Assembly: GCF_049310025.1 (NCBI RefSeq)
Contig: NZ_JBJYKD010000007.1
Location: 1 to 64,000 of the forward strand
DNA: 64,000 nucleotides
Direction of reading: 5' to 3'
Origin: JBJYKD01 sp049310025
GTDB taxonomy: Bacteria > Bacillota > Thermosediminibacteria > Thermosediminibacterales > Tepidanaerobacteraceae
In this document: positions 25,735 through 35,236 of the stretch, piece after piece
How positions within the stretch are numbered: the first letter of the stretch is position 1
Layout of the letters: every line of letters starts with the position of its first letter
Notes under the pieces: model-generated
What the model saw: only the letters and a program-made list of their open reading frames with translations
Database searches by the model: none
What the model was told of the DNA's origin: nothing
Translations under genes and position numbers: made by a program

Positions 25735-25905
25735 ATTTATTGCATCAACAGGTGCCGCCGAGGTTAAAAGGGAATCAGGTGAAAATCCTGAGCGGTCCCG
25801 CCACTGTAACCGGGGATGAACTGCTAATGCCACTGGGAAACCGGGAAGGCGCAGGCAAGATGATCCGGAAGCCAGGAAACCTGCCTGTTGATAACAGGTA
25901 CGAGC
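25735..25905 (+). promoter_or_regulatory. Cobalamin (B12) riboswitch
   Basis: Contains the conserved series CAGGTGCC, AAAAGGGAATCAGGTGAAA, CCGCCACTGTAACCGG, GAAGCCAGGAAACCTGCC, ending with the P1 partner. It binds adenosylcobalamin and represses the downstream btuF-btuC-cob operon when B12 is plentiful. The hairpin at 25945-25985 is the probable expression platform. Confidence 0.95.
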
Positions 25906-25944
25906 CTTCGAAGGAAAGGGGGAGTACGTATGCTGGTAAGCGTT

Positions 25945-25985
25945 AACCCGGTTTTTTCAAAGGAAGGCCGGGTTATTTTATTTTA
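25945..25985 (+). terminator. Riboswitch-controlled terminator
   Basis: AACCCGG (25945-25951) pairs with CCGGGTT (25968-25974), followed by ATTTTATTTT; the OFF-state terminator of the B12 leader. Confidence 0.85.
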
Positions 25986-26054
25986 AATTTCAACCAAAAC
26001 TTAAAATCAGGAGGTAAAAATCAAAACGGCGGGGAATGCCGTTGGATTACAATC

Positions 26055-27029
26055 ATGAAAAATAAGGTTTTACGGTCGCTCATATGCATATTTGTAATAG
26101 TTTTGGTAGCGGCTTTGGTCGCCGGATGTGGCAGTTTGAATAACGGCGGGAAAAAAGCAGAGGAAATATCATCACAGGATAATAATAAAGAGGCCGTATA
26201 CCCGCTTACGGTAAAAGACCAGATGGGCCGGGATGTCACGATAGAAAAGCTACCGGAAAGGATCATATCCCTGGCTCCGAGCAATACCGAGATCCTTTTT
26301 GCACTGGGCCTTGGGGAAAAGGTGGTCGGGGTTACCGATTATTGCGATTACCCCGATGAGGCCAAGACAAAGGAAAAAATCGGCGGTTTTGCGGACCCCA
26401 ATATGGAAAAGGTGATTTCCCTTAAACCGGACCTGGTTCTGGCCACCGGGATGCACCAAAAGCCGGTGGAGCAACTGGAAAAGCTCAATGTGCCGGTTAT
26501 AGTACTCAATCCCGGGAATATCCAGGATATGTTAAACAGTATTGAAATAATAGGTACAGCCACCGGAAGACTTGTGCAGGCCAAGGAGCTGGTAAGTTCT
26601 TTAAAAGCCCGAATTAATAATGTGGAGGGCAGGGTGGCAGGCCTTGCCGAGAAACAGCGGCTTAAAGTGTATTACGAAGTATGGCCTTCACCATACACTA
26701 CTGCTGGACCCGGCACTTTTGTCAATGACATTATAGAGAAGGCGGGGGGGCAAAATATAGCCGCCGATGCGGATAAGCAGTACCCGCAGTACAGCCAGGA
26801 GATGATTATCGCCAAGAATCCCGATATTATAATTTTCTCGCACCACGGTTCCACCCGCCAATCGGCTGATGATATATTGAAGCGGCCGGGGTGGGAAAAT
26901 ATCAGCGCCATAAAAAACAAAAAAGTCTTTTATGTGGATGAAGACATAGTCCAGCGGGCTACGCCCAGATTGGTTGACGGACTTGAGCGGTTTGCGGAAA
27001 TTATTCACCCCGAGCTGTTTAAAAAATAA
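26055..27029 (+). CDS. btuF: Cobalamin ABC transporter substrate-binding lipoprotein
   Basis: A 324-residue lipoprotein with lipobox LVAGC (C25) and the two-lobed BtuF/FhuD fold joined by one helix (RIISLAPSNTEILFALGLGE, DLVLATGMHQKPVEQLEKL, IIFSHHGS). It binds B12 or corrinoids outside the cell for BtuC. The best ribosome site AGGAGG (26010) is about 45 bp from this ATG with no canonical start between, so the start is somewhat uncertain. Context (riboswitch, cob genes) supports corrinoid rather than iron-siderophore binding. Confidence 0.9.
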   Translation: MKNKVLRSLICIFVIVLVAALVAGCGSLNNGGKKAEEISSQDNNKEAVYPLTVKDQMGRDVTIEKLPERIISLAPSNTEILFALGLGEKVVGVTDYCDYPDEAKTKEKIGGFADPNMEKVISLKPDLVLATGMHQKPVEQLEKLNVPVIVLNPGNIQDMLNSIEIIGTATGRLVQAKELVSSLKARINNVEGRVAGLAEKQRLKVYYEVWPSPYTTAGPGTFVNDIIEKAGGQNIAADADKQYPQYSQEMIIAKNPDIIIFSHHGSTRQSADDILKRPGWENISAIKNKKVFYVDEDIVQRATPRLVDGLERFAEIIHPELFKK

Positions 27030-27043
27030 CTGGAGGCAATGGC

Positions 27044-28138
27044 ATGACCGGGAGGTCTCGTGGGCAGGATTTGGCAGAAAACATAATTTCTAAAAAAATG
27101 GATTTTAGATATAGCAGGATATATATGATGGTTATTAGCGCCATAATTTTAGGCGGCATTTTTTCGCTGCGGACAGGTTCGGTTGACATCGATCCCGGCC
27201 GGATTATAAAAATATTGCTTCACCGCCTGCCTTTTATCGGTCCTGGAATACCTGTGTCCTGGTCAAAATCCGAAGAAGCCATAATACTGCAATTGAGACT
27301 CCCGCGAATCGCACTTTCCTTTTTGGTCGGGGCGGAGCTTTCGGCAGCGGGAGTCATTTACCAGGGTATTTTTAGAAACCCCATGGCAGACCCATACGTT
27401 ATAGGGGCGTCGGCCGGGGCTTCTCTGGGAGCTACCCTTGCCATCATGTTTTTTTCCGGCCTCAGAATTATCGGGGTGGGCTCAGTGCCATTTTTTGCCT
27501 TTCTTGGAGCTTTTGCGACGATTTTTATAGTTTACAGCATAGCCGGCGTTGGTGGGAGAACTTATTCCTTTACCCTGCTGCTATCAGGTATTGCCGTTAG
27601 CAGCTTTATTTCAGCACTGGTGTCTTTTTTCATGTATTTCAGCGACCAAAAACTGCACCAGATATACTTCTGGCTGCTGGGCAGTTTTTCATCCCAGGGG
27701 TGGAGCGAAGTGCTTTTGAATCTGCCTTATGGAATTGCAGGCTTGGCTCTTGGCGCGTTAAATTTACGGGCTTTAAACATACTGCAGCTGGGCGAAGATA
27801 CGGCCTTTTTTACCGGTGTGGATACCGAACACTTGAAGAAAATAAGCCTGACCTCGGCGGCCCTTCTGACGGCTTCGGCCGTGGCGGTGAGCGGGGTCAT
27901 CGGTTTTGTGGGTTTGATTATTCCTCACGTCTCCAGGATTACCATAGGACCTGATCACCGCAGACTTTTCTGGTTTTCGGCTCTTGTAGGAGGCCTTTAT
28001 CTCATGCTGGCCGATACATTGTCCAGGGTGGTGATTGCGCCTACGGAATTGCCGGTGGGAATACTGACTGCGCTGTTCGGCGGGCCGTTTTTTCTCTACC
28101 TGCTCTTAAAGAAGAAAAACAGAGACTACAGGCTATAA
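27044..28138 (+). CDS. btuC: Cobalamin ABC transporter permease
   Basis: A 364-residue FecCD/BtuC permease with about ten helices: RLPRIALSFLVGAELSAAGV, MADPYVIGASAGASLGA, GFVGLIIPHVSRI (the coupling segment for the ATPase). The start follows CTGGAGGC. The matching ATPase BtuD is not encoded here: the next gene is cobU only 20 bp later. The permease must use an ATPase encoded elsewhere or a shared one. Confidence 0.93.
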   Translation: MTGRSRGQDLAENIISKKMDFRYSRIYMMVISAIILGGIFSLRTGSVDIDPGRIIKILLHRLPFIGPGIPVSWSKSEEAIILQLRLPRIALSFLVGAELSAAGVIYQGIFRNPMADPYVIGASAGASLGATLAIMFFSGLRIIGVGSVPFFAFLGAFATIFIVYSIAGVGGRTYSFTLLLSGIAVSSFISALVSFFMYFSDQKLHQIYFWLLGSFSSQGWSEVLLNLPYGIAGLALGALNLRALNILQLGEDTAFFTGVDTEHLKKISLTSAALLTASAVAVSGVIGFVGLIIPHVSRITIGPDHRRLFWFSALVGGLYLMLADTLSRVVIAPTELPVGILTALFGGPFFLYLLLKKKNRDYRL

Positions 28139-28158
28139 TCGGAAAGAGGGGAAGAAAA

Positions 28159-28716
28159 GTGAAAATCACCTTTATCACCGGGGGGGCCAGGAGCGGCAAG
28201 AGCCGGTTTGCCGAGAAAAAGGCGATGGAATCGGGGCAGAAGGTCGTTTATGTCGCCACCGCCCAGGCACTGGATGAGGAGATGGCCAGGAGAATAGCAC
28301 TGCACCGGGAGAGAAGGCCCATCCACTGGGAGACCATTGAAGAGCCCAGGTATGTATCAAAGGCTTTAAGGGAGATAGAGAATGGCGAAAAATTCGTGAA
28401 TTTTAAAGTTGTGTTGATAGATTGTCTGGCCCTTCTGGTGTGCAACTGGCTGCCCCTGGAAGAAGCAGAAAATCCCGAATTGTGGGAAGGGTTGAGAAAA
28501 GATCTTCTGAAGGAGGTCCGGTCATTAATAGAAGCGGCGAAAAGCATGAAGCAGGAGGTCATAATTGTCTCCAATGAAGTGGGTCTCGGCATTGTGCCAG
28601 AATATCCTCTTGGCAGGCTTTACAGGGACTTGCTGGGGGAAACTAACCAGATGATGGCAAACGCCGCCGACGAGGTCTTCTTTATGATTTCGGGTATACC
28701 TTTAAAGATAAAATAA
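28159..28716 (+). CDS. cobU: Adenosylcobinamide kinase / guanylyltransferase
   Basis: A 185-residue bifunctional enzyme. P-loop GGARSGKS (8-15), the YVATAQALDEEMARRIALHR segment with the guanylylated histidine, and EVGLGIVPEYPLGRLYRDLLG. It phosphorylates adenosylcobinamide and attaches GMP, preparing it for CobS. GTG start after GAGGGGAAG. Part of the B12 salvage operon. Confidence 0.95.
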   Translation: MKITFITGGARSGKSRFAEKKAMESGQKVVYVATAQALDEEMARRIALHRERRPIHWETIEEPRYVSKALREIENGEKFVNFKVVLIDCLALLVCNWLPLEEAENPELWEGLRKDLLKEVRSLIEAAKSMKQEVIIVSNEVGLGIVPEYPLGRLYRDLLGETNQMMANAADEVFFMISGIPLKIK

Positions 28717-28750
28717 TCAAAAAAATGCGGTTTGTTAAGAAGGAGTTTTT

Positions 28751-29686
28751 ATGATAGGTAAAGCCCGTTGTCCAGGAAGCTGCGGAGAAATTGTGCAGGG
28801 GGTCTTGGGAACCCGGAATTTTTTGATAACGTGCCCCATAGCCCTTTATTCCGAAGTTTCAGTGGAGCTTTCAATTGAAAAAAGCCATTTTGTCAATTCA
28901 ATTAATCGCCATAACAGTACTGATAATATTAAAGCCCGACGGGCGGCCCAAAAAACCCTGGAATATTTCGGGGCCGGCAACTTTTCCGTAACCCTAGCCA
29001 TTAACTCGCAAATTCCCCGGGGTATAGGTTTATCTTCCAGCACCGCCGATATAACGGCCACATGCCTTGCGGTGTCGGCGGCTCTGGGTGAGAAAATTTC
29101 ACCTGCCGCTATTGCCGATATAGCCCTGTCCATAGAACCCAGTGACGGCATAATGTACGGCGGGGTGATGATTTTTGATCATATCGAGGGGAAATGGCGC
29201 GAAAGGCTGGGCGAACTTCCGGGTTTAGAGGTTTATATCATAGATACCGGAGAGATGGTGGATACCCGTAAATTCAATAATCGTGAGGATTTAAAGGAAT
29301 TGAACATGAGAAAAGAACCGCAGGTAAGGGAAGCTCTCGAGCTTGCAAGAAATGCGTTCGATAAGAATGATATAAGCCTTCTCGGGGATGCCATGATAAA
29401 AAGCGCCATGGCTCACCAGAGGATTTTGTTTAAACCTCATTTGTCTGATATCATAGAAATCGGGGAGAAATACAATGCCCTTGGAGTAAATGTGGCTCAC
29501 AGCGGTTCTGCGATAGGAGTTTTTTTTCGTAAAGATTATATATTGCCGAAAGAGTTTTTTTCGGAGTTAAATAAAATAATGAAAAAACACGGAAAAAATT
29601 ACAGGATTATAAGAACCAAGACCGACAGCTCCGGACCCAGAGTGTTGATCGGAAAGAATAATAAATGTGATGCGGCCATTTTGTAA
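28751..29686 (+). CDS. pduX: L-threonine kinase, PduX-like GHMP kinase
   Basis: A 311-residue GHMP kinase. N-terminal ARCPGSCGEIVQG, ATP motif PRGIGLSSSTADI, and GVNVAHSGSAIGVFF near the end. PduX makes L-threonine O-3-phosphate, which CobD (next gene) decarboxylates to the aminopropanol linker of B12. The gene order cobU-pduX-cobD supports this over other GHMP kinases. Confidence 0.88.
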   Translation: MIGKARCPGSCGEIVQGVLGTRNFLITCPIALYSEVSVELSIEKSHFVNSINRHNSTDNIKARRAAQKTLEYFGAGNFSVTLAINSQIPRGIGLSSSTADITATCLAVSAALGEKISPAAIADIALSIEPSDGIMYGGVMIFDHIEGKWRERLGELPGLEVYIIDTGEMVDTRKFNNREDLKELNMRKEPQVREALELARNAFDKNDISLLGDAMIKSAMAHQRILFKPHLSDIIEIGEKYNALGVNVAHSGSAIGVFFRKDYILPKEFFSELNKIMKKHGKNYRIIRTKTDSSGPRVLIGKNNKCDAAIL

Positions 29687-29735
29687 GTTTTGCAGCAAAA
29701 ACATGTTTCCAATACATCATAGGGGAGATGTTATC

Positions 29736-30851
29736 ATGATTACCCGTTTCCATGGTGGCAACGTCTATAAAGCAGCAAGGGAAATCAACATAGCGTACCG
29801 CGACATCCTGGATTTCAGTGCCAATATCAATCCCCTGGGGTTTCCGGATTACGTGAGAAATATTATAACAGATCACATAGATGACATCGTTTACTATCCC
29901 GACACAGAGCAAAATGAGTTAAAACAGGCCGCGGCTGAGTATTATGGAACAAATGCGGAAAATTTAATACCGGGCAACGGTTCCGCAGAACTGGTGCACA
30001 TAATACTGGATGTCATAAGACCGACAAAAGTCGTCATACCGTCTCCAACTTTTTCCGAATATGCCTTGACCTGCAAAAGCAGGCAAATAAAAATCGAGCT
30101 GGTAGATATGACAGAAAATGATTTCAAATGGACCCCGACTTTATTCGATAGGATAAAGCACCGGGTTACCGAAAAATCCGTACTGGTAATTTGCAATCCC
30201 AATAATCCCACGGGGAAACTCACCTCAAAAGAAGAATTGACCATGATTCTGGACGAATTGAAGAACAGAGGAGCCTACCTATTGATTGACGAGGCCTTTA
30301 TGGATTTTGTAGAAAAAAGTCAGAGCATGGTTGAACAGATAGAAACTCATCAGAACCTGATTATACTTAAGTCCCTTACAAAGTTTTTCGCCCTCCCGGG
30401 CCTCCGGATAGGTTTTGCTCTGGCCTGCCGGCGGATTGTCGAAAAGATGTATCAGTTTAAAGACCCCTGGAACATCAATACTTTTGCGGGTTTTGTGGGT
30501 GCCGCGGTTTTAAAAGACAAATCTTACATACAAAGGACCAGGGAGTTTATTTCCCAGGAAAAGGAATGGCTTTGGAAGGAATTGAGAAAGGTTCCTGGAC
30601 TTGAACCTTTTCGACCCGAGGCGAATTTTATTTTTGTAAGGATTACGGGTGGATTTAATGCCTCGCAGCTGGCTGAAAGCCTCAAGAGGCAGGGTATTCT
30701 TATAAGGCAGTGCAGCAATTTTGAATTTCTGAACGACAGCTTTTTCAGAGTGGCGGTTAAGGGCAGAGAGGCAAATGAAAAACTGATCGCCGCTCTCAGA
30801 GATTTCATGATTTGCTCCCGCAGCCATCAAATCGATCCTGTTCTTAAATAA
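29736..30851 (+). CDS. cobD: L-threonine-O-3-phosphate decarboxylase
   Basis: A 371-residue PLP fold-type I enzyme resembling HisC. MITRFHGGNVYKAAREI is typical of CobD; SANINPLGFP, the NPNNPTGKL and LKSLTKFFALPGLRIGF (PLP lysine) motifs are present. It makes aminopropanol phosphate for the nucleotide loop. ATG 29736 follows GGGGAGA; the frame extends to 29667 over the pduX end without a ribosome site. A C-terminal zinc module seen in Salmonella CobD is absent. Confidence 0.9.
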   Translation: MITRFHGGNVYKAAREINIAYRDILDFSANINPLGFPDYVRNIITDHIDDIVYYPDTEQNELKQAAAEYYGTNAENLIPGNGSAELVHIILDVIRPTKVVIPSPTFSEYALTCKSRQIKIELVDMTENDFKWTPTLFDRIKHRVTEKSVLVICNPNNPTGKLTSKEELTMILDELKNRGAYLLIDEAFMDFVEKSQSMVEQIETHQNLIILKSLTKFFALPGLRIGFALACRRIVEKMYQFKDPWNINTFAGFVGAAVLKDKSYIQRTREFISQEKEWLWKELRKVPGLEPFRPEANFIFVRITGGFNASQLAESLKRQGILIRQCSNFEFLNDSFFRVAVKGREANEKLIAALRDFMICSRSHQIDPVLK

Positions 30852-30881
30852 AATAGATAAAAATTGCCAGAGGTATTAAAT

Positions 30882-31832
30882 ATGGAAGTAATTATTTTAG
30901 TGGCATTTTTACTGGATTTAATCCTTGGCGATCCCCGCCGGCCCAGCCATCCTGTGGTGTTGACGGGAAAATTGATTGGCGTACTGGAAAAAGCCCTCCG
31001 GCAGATTTTCAAGACACCCGCCGGCCTGAAAGTCGCCGGTATCATACTGTGGCTTGTAACCACTCTTGCGGCTTTTATTATCACTTTCTCTGTGATAAAA
31101 TATGCTTACCATTTAAACATCTGGTTGGGGCATGCAGTTTCAACCTGGTTGCTTTATACGTGTCTTGCTGCAAGAAATCTTGCCGACGAAGCCCTTAAGA
31201 TATACGGCGAACTTAAAAAAGGTAATATTGAAAAGGCAAGGGCACTGTTAAGTGGTATTGTGGGCCGCGACACTCGGGACCTCCCGGTGGACGAAATATG
31301 CAGGGCCACTGTGGAGACCGTCGCTGAAAATACTGTGGACGGCATAATCTCGCCCTTGTTTTATGCGTTTATTGGAGGGCCGCCTCTGGCCATGGCTTTT
31401 AAAGCGGCCAGCACCCTTGACTCTATGGTGGGATATAAAAATGAAAGATATCTGCACATGGGATGGTTTTCAGCCCGGGCCGATGATCTTTTGAACTACA
31501 TACCGGCCCGCATCGGGGGAATTTTGATGCTTGCGGCTGCAGCCATCCTGGGGCTGGACGCAAGACGAGGCCTGAAAACGGTCCTTTCGGATGCAAAAAA
31601 ACACGAAAGCCCTAACGGCGGGATTCCAGAGTCGATAACCGCCGGAGTGCTGGGCGTAAGGCTGGGCGGCTTAAACTACTATTTCGGCAGACCGCATTTC
31701 AGAGCTTATTTGGGAGAAAAGTTGAGAGAAATAATGCCGGAAGATATAAAAACTACTGTGGTTCTGAGTATTTTAACTTCAATTATTTCATTGATAGTCG
31801 GAGAACTTTATCTATTGGTGGATGTATATTAA
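30882..31832 (+). CDS. cbiB: Adenosylcobinamide-phosphate synthase
   Basis: A 316-residue membrane protein of the CbiB/CobD family: FLLDLILGDPRRPSHPVV, ARALLSGIVGRDTRDL, VAENTVDGIISPLFYAFIGG, NGGIPESITAGVLGVRLGG. It attaches aminopropanol phosphate to cobyric acid. ATG 30882 follows AGAGGT; TTG 30864 is in frame but lies before that site. A 22-bp imperfect tandem repeat (31812-31833, 31835-31856) covers its stop. Confidence 0.93.
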   Translation: MEVIILVAFLLDLILGDPRRPSHPVVLTGKLIGVLEKALRQIFKTPAGLKVAGIILWLVTTLAAFIITFSVIKYAYHLNIWLGHAVSTWLLYTCLAARNLADEALKIYGELKKGNIEKARALLSGIVGRDTRDLPVDEICRATVETVAENTVDGIISPLFYAFIGGPPLAMAFKAASTLDSMVGYKNERYLHMGWFSARADDLLNYIPARIGGILMLAAAAILGLDARRGLKTVLSDAKKHESPNGGIPESITAGVLGVRLGGLNYYFGRPHFRAYLGEKLREIMPEDIKTTVVLSILTSIISLIVGELYLLVDVY

Positions 31833-32007
31833 CTCTATTGGCGGATATATATTAACGATAATAAGATTATGCAAACATTTATGAGCATTCTCCTTGTTGA
31901 GTTAAATTTTTGAACAATTATTATCATCAGGTATGCTGTTTTTACAAATCCAGAATACGGTAAAAGTGTGAATGTTTATAATACTCCGGGAATAAAGGAG
32001 AAGTTTC

Positions 32008-32748
32008 ATGGGACTTTATGTGGCCATGTTGTTTTTAACCAGGATTCCCTTGCCGCAGGTGGCCTTTGATGAAAGAAAAATGGGCTCGTCGATCGCCTTC
32101 TTTCCTCTGGTGGGGGCTTTTATCGGGGGAATTTTAACAATAGTTTATACCGTGGGGCATAAATTTTTATCGGGTCAAGTTATTTCAGTTCTAATAGTTA
32201 CGGCAGCTACAATCATTACCGGTGGAATGCACATTGACGGGTTTGCCGATACCATGGACGGGCTTTTCTGCGGAGGGGACCGAGAGAAAAAACTTTTAGC
32301 AATGAAAGACAGCCGCATCGGCACCTACGGAGCTCTGGGCATTGCGCTTTTGATTTTACTAAAGTATTCGCTTATCAATTCACTTTCAAAGGAATTCGTT
32401 CGCTCAGCTCTTATTACTTATCCCGTTATAAGCCGCTGGATAATGACAATGGCGATAGTGTTTTTCCCCTATGCAAGAGATAAAGGCCTCGGTAAAGTTT
32501 TTTTTAGCTATAAAAGCCCGCGGCACTTTATAGTATCCAGTGCCATTGGGCTTACGGCTGTTTTTTTAGTTGCCGGTGTTTACGGCTTGATGGCAGCCCT
32601 TGCGGTTTTTGTGAGCGCTTTTTTCTTTATAGTATATACAGTGAGACAACTGGGCGGAATGACGGGAGATACGTATGGAGCCATTAATGAAGTGAGTGAA
32701 GTGGTTGCCCTTTTCATATATGCCATTTTATCGTTTAAAAGAGGATGA
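32008..32748 (+). CDS. cobS: Cobalamin (5'-phosphate) synthase
   Basis: A 246-residue membrane enzyme. FLTRIPLPQVAFDERKMGSS at the N-terminus, TGGMHIDGFADTMDGLFCGG with the metal-binding aspartates, and KDSRIGTYGALGIAL. It joins adenosyl-GDP-cobinamide to alpha-ribazole (phosphate). AAGGAGAAG before the ATG. It overlaps the start of cobC by 4 bp. Confidence 0.95.
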   Translation: MGLYVAMLFLTRIPLPQVAFDERKMGSSIAFFPLVGAFIGGILTIVYTVGHKFLSGQVISVLIVTAATIITGGMHIDGFADTMDGLFCGGDREKKLLAMKDSRIGTYGALGIALLILLKYSLINSLSKEFVRSALITYPVISRWIMTMAIVFFPYARDKGLGKVFFSYKSPRHFIVSSAIGLTAVFLVAGVYGLMAALAVFVSAFFFIVYTVRQLGGMTGDTYGAINEVSEVVALFIYAILSFKRG

Positions 32749-33392
32749 TGGAGTTGTCAAGGTTTTTTATTGTAAGACATGGAGAAACCATGTGGAACAA
32801 AGAATTCAAGTACCAGGGCCAATCCGATGTACCATTAAACGATACCGGCAGATTCCAGGCAAGGAAGCTGTCCGAAAGATTAAAAAAGGAAAAAATAGAT
32901 GTCATATATTCGAGCGACCTGCAAAGGGCCATGGAAACAGCCGAAATAATAGCCCGCCCCCACTGCCTCGGTGTCCAGCCGGTCAAAGAAATGAGGGAAT
33001 TGTGTTTCGGGATATGGGAGGGCCTTACCTTCAATGAAATAGAGAGGAAATGGCCTGATGAGTTAGAAAAATGGAGGCGGGATCCATTTCACACGAAGCC
33101 GCCCGGAGGAGAAAATCTGTCTGAACTACTGTTCAGAACTTCTAATTTTATTAAAAAAATAGCGAGGAATCATGTCGACAAGCGCATATTAATTGTCACC
33201 CATGCGGGGCCCGTCCGGGCATTACTGGCATCCATACTCAACCTCAAAGATGATTTTTTCTGGAAGTTTAAAATCAGCAATGCCTCCCTGACTGTCATAG
33301 AATATGACGGTATGGCAGACCTGAACGAAAGCAATGCGTTTATAATAACGGTCAATGAAACCTATCATTTGTATGACAAAACCGGTCCATAA
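32745..33392 (+). CDS. cobC: Alpha-ribazole phosphatase (histidine phosphatase family)
   Basis: A 215-residue histidine phosphatase with the catalytic RHGE motif (FFIVRHGETMWN), YSSDLQRAMETAEII and VTHAGPVRALLAS. In this operon it most likely removes the phosphate from alpha-ribazole phosphate or cobalamin phosphate. ATGATG overlap with cobS indicates translational coupling. The CobT enzyme that makes alpha-ribazole phosphate is not present. Confidence 0.88.
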   Translation: MMELSRFFIVRHGETMWNKEFKYQGQSDVPLNDTGRFQARKLSERLKKEKIDVIYSSDLQRAMETAEIIARPHCLGVQPVKEMRELCFGIWEGLTFNEIERKWPDELEKWRRDPFHTKPPGGENLSELLFRTSNFIKKIARNHVDKRILIVTHAGPVRALLASILNLKDDFFWKFKISNASLTVIEYDGMADLNESNAFIITVNETYHLYDKTGP

Positions 33393-33413
33393 TAATGCCC
33401 ATAATAATAAATA

Positions 33414-33437
33414 AAAAGCAGCTTTTTAGCTGCTTTT
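33414..33437. terminator. Bidirectional terminator between cobC and the NifU-type gene
   Basis: AAAAGCAGCT (33414-33423), loop TTTT, AGCTGCTTTT (33428-33437); T-rich on both strands, placed between convergent genes. Confidence 0.9.
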
Positions 33438-33671
33438 TTATACTTGCTGCACCTCTTTTACCCCGGGTACCTCTTCTTTTAAAGCCTGCTCTATACCGTT
33501 TTTCAGGGTCATGGTGGCAAAAGGGCATCCGAAGCATGAACCTGTAAGTTTTACTTTGACTATACCGGCGGATTCATCAACGTCTACCAGTTCCACATCT
33601 CCGCCGTCGGCTTGCAAAGAGGGGCGAATTCTTTCAAGCACTTCCTTTACTTTTTCCTTCAATGAATACAA
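33438..33671 (-). CDS. NifU C-terminal-domain iron-sulphur scaffold protein
   Basis: A 77-residue protein matching the NifU C-terminal (Nfu) domain: LERIRPSLQADGGDVELVDV and TGSCFGCPFATMTLKNGIEQ with the cluster-binding CxxC. It holds and passes Fe-S clusters to target enzymes. Alone on the minus strand, with an AAGGGAG ribosome site. Confidence 0.92.
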   Translation of the reverse strand: MYSLKEKVKEVLERIRPSLQADGGDVELVDVDESAGIVKVKLTGSCFGCPFATMTLKNGIEQALKEEVPGVKEVQQV

Positions 33672-33904
33672 CTCCCTTCTTTATTGTCTGTTAAAATTCA
33701 TTTTCATTATAACAGAAACCGTTTCTATAATCAATCGAAAAGCAATCTAGACAAAATCAAAAAAATACTTTGTTAAACAGGGGCGCACTTTTTTACGTCT
33801 TTAGATGAACCTTTTGCGGAGGGGATATAGGTAAATCGAGTATTTATCAGATAATGTTAGTATATGAGAAAAATCCGCATGTGACTCATAATATCAGGTA
33901 AAAA

Positions 33905-33938
33905 TCGTCTCACAGGCGGTTTTAGACGATTGACCGCA
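33905..33938 (+). promoter_or_regulatory. Overlapping hairpins in the his operon leader
   Basis: ATCGTCT (33905-33911) pairs with AGACGAT (33925-33931); alternatively GCGGT (33917-33921) pairs with ACCGC (33934-33938). The two exclude each other. No T-box core or His-rich leader peptide is visible. The rest of 33672-34006 is AT-rich, without other recognisable signals. Confidence 0.3.
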
Positions 33939-34006
33939 GGAAAAAGAATATGATATTATCAATTTAATTCATTAACAATTTAATATATTAAAGTGGTGAA
34001 GAAGAT

Positions 34007-35182
34007 ATGGACAGCATTTTTCGAAGGCCCGCGGGGGTCAAGGATTTCTTACCGCCAATGGTTCGCAGAAAGAGACAAATTGAAAAAATAATATATGATA
34101 TTTTTGAAAAATGGGGTTATGAAGAGGTAATAACTCCGTCTTTTGAATACCTGGAGACTTTTCTTTCAAGCAATAATCCCGGTTTTTCCGAAAGGATTTT
34201 CAAATTTTTTGACCGCCAGGGCGGGGTGCTGGCCTTAAGACCGGATATAACCACATCCATTGCCCGCATGGTGGCGACTCATTACAGTGACCATCGCCTG
34301 CCTCTCAGGTTTTGTTATATTTCCAATGTATTTCGCTCTCAAGAACCGAGAAAAGGGCGCAATCAGGAATTTTTTCAGGTCGGAGCCGAACTTATAGGCG
34401 TCGACGGTATCGAGTCGGATGTGGAGATAATTCTGCTGGCTTCATGCATATTAAAGGAAATAGGAATCAGGGATTTTGTAATAAATATAGGTCACATGAA
34501 ATTCTTGGAAGGTTTGATCGATGAAACGGGGCTTGAGGCGGGCGAGAGGCAGGAGATAGTCCGGGCCCTGTGCGATAAGAATTTTGTTTTGCTGGAAAAT
34601 AAAATAAAAGAATTACCCGCCGGTCCCCATGTAAAAAAGCTTCTGCTTTCTTTAAGCAGGTTTTTTGGGGGATCTGAGGTGCTGTTGAGTTTGAATGGCT
34701 GTGCCCTAAACGATAAGTGCCGGAATGCCCTTCACGAGCTCACCGCGCTGGCGGAGATGTTGAGGAATTTCAAAGATATAAAGTTTACTTTTGACCTGAG
34801 CCTTTCCAGAGGGATGGACTATTACACCGGTATAGTCTTTGAAATTTATTCACCGGGTAGCGGTTTTCCGCTGGGTGGTGGGGGACGCTATGATAATCTG
34901 ATGGATAAATTCAACGGAAAGCGCCCTGCCACGGGTTTTGCCCTTGCGGAGGAGGCATTGCTTTCTACTTTAAAAAAGGATGCCCTTGATTTATATAAGC
35001 CTTATTACCTTTTTTACGACCGGCAGAGTTTTTTAGAGGCGCTGAAAAAGGCCGAGGAATTGCGGGAAAAAGGATACGTGGTAAAACTCATACCGTCCGA
35101 AAAATACCGGGAAAACCTGTTGTGTGAAAATAATCAGGAAGGTAGAATAATATTTTGCAAAAAGGATAATACGACGGCGTAA
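34007..35182 (+). CDS. hisZ: ATP phosphoribosyltransferase regulatory subunit
   Basis: A 391-residue paralogue of histidyl-tRNA synthetase lacking the tRNA-binding C-terminal domain. RRPAGVKDFLPPMVRRKRQI, LALRPDITTSIARMVATHY and GRYDNLMDKF motifs are seen. HisZ partners with the short HisG encoded next to form the allosteric first enzyme of histidine synthesis. First gene of the his operon; ribosome site GTGGTGAAGAAG. Confidence 0.92.
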   Translation: MDSIFRRPAGVKDFLPPMVRRKRQIEKIIYDIFEKWGYEEVITPSFEYLETFLSSNNPGFSERIFKFFDRQGGVLALRPDITTSIARMVATHYSDHRLPLRFCYISNVFRSQEPRKGRNQEFFQVGAELIGVDGIESDVEIILLASCILKEIGIRDFVINIGHMKFLEGLIDETGLEAGERQEIVRALCDKNFVLLENKIKELPAGPHVKKLLLSLSRFFGGSEVLLSLNGCALNDKCRNALHELTALAEMLRNFKDIKFTFDLSLSRGMDYYTGIVFEIYSPGSGFPLGGGGRYDNLMDKFNGKRPATGFALAEEALLSTLKKDALDLYKPYYLFYDRQSFLEALKKAEELREKGYVVKLIPSEKYRENLLCENNQEGRIIFCKKDNTTA

Positions 35183-35236
35183 ATATATTATGTTATAATA
35201 ATTTTAATGAAAAAGAAACAGCAAAGGGGAGTAAAA

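Noticed and set aside
25740..25946. Plus-strand frame over the riboswitch
   Set aside because: The sequence is the cobalamin aptamer; the frame is coincidental.
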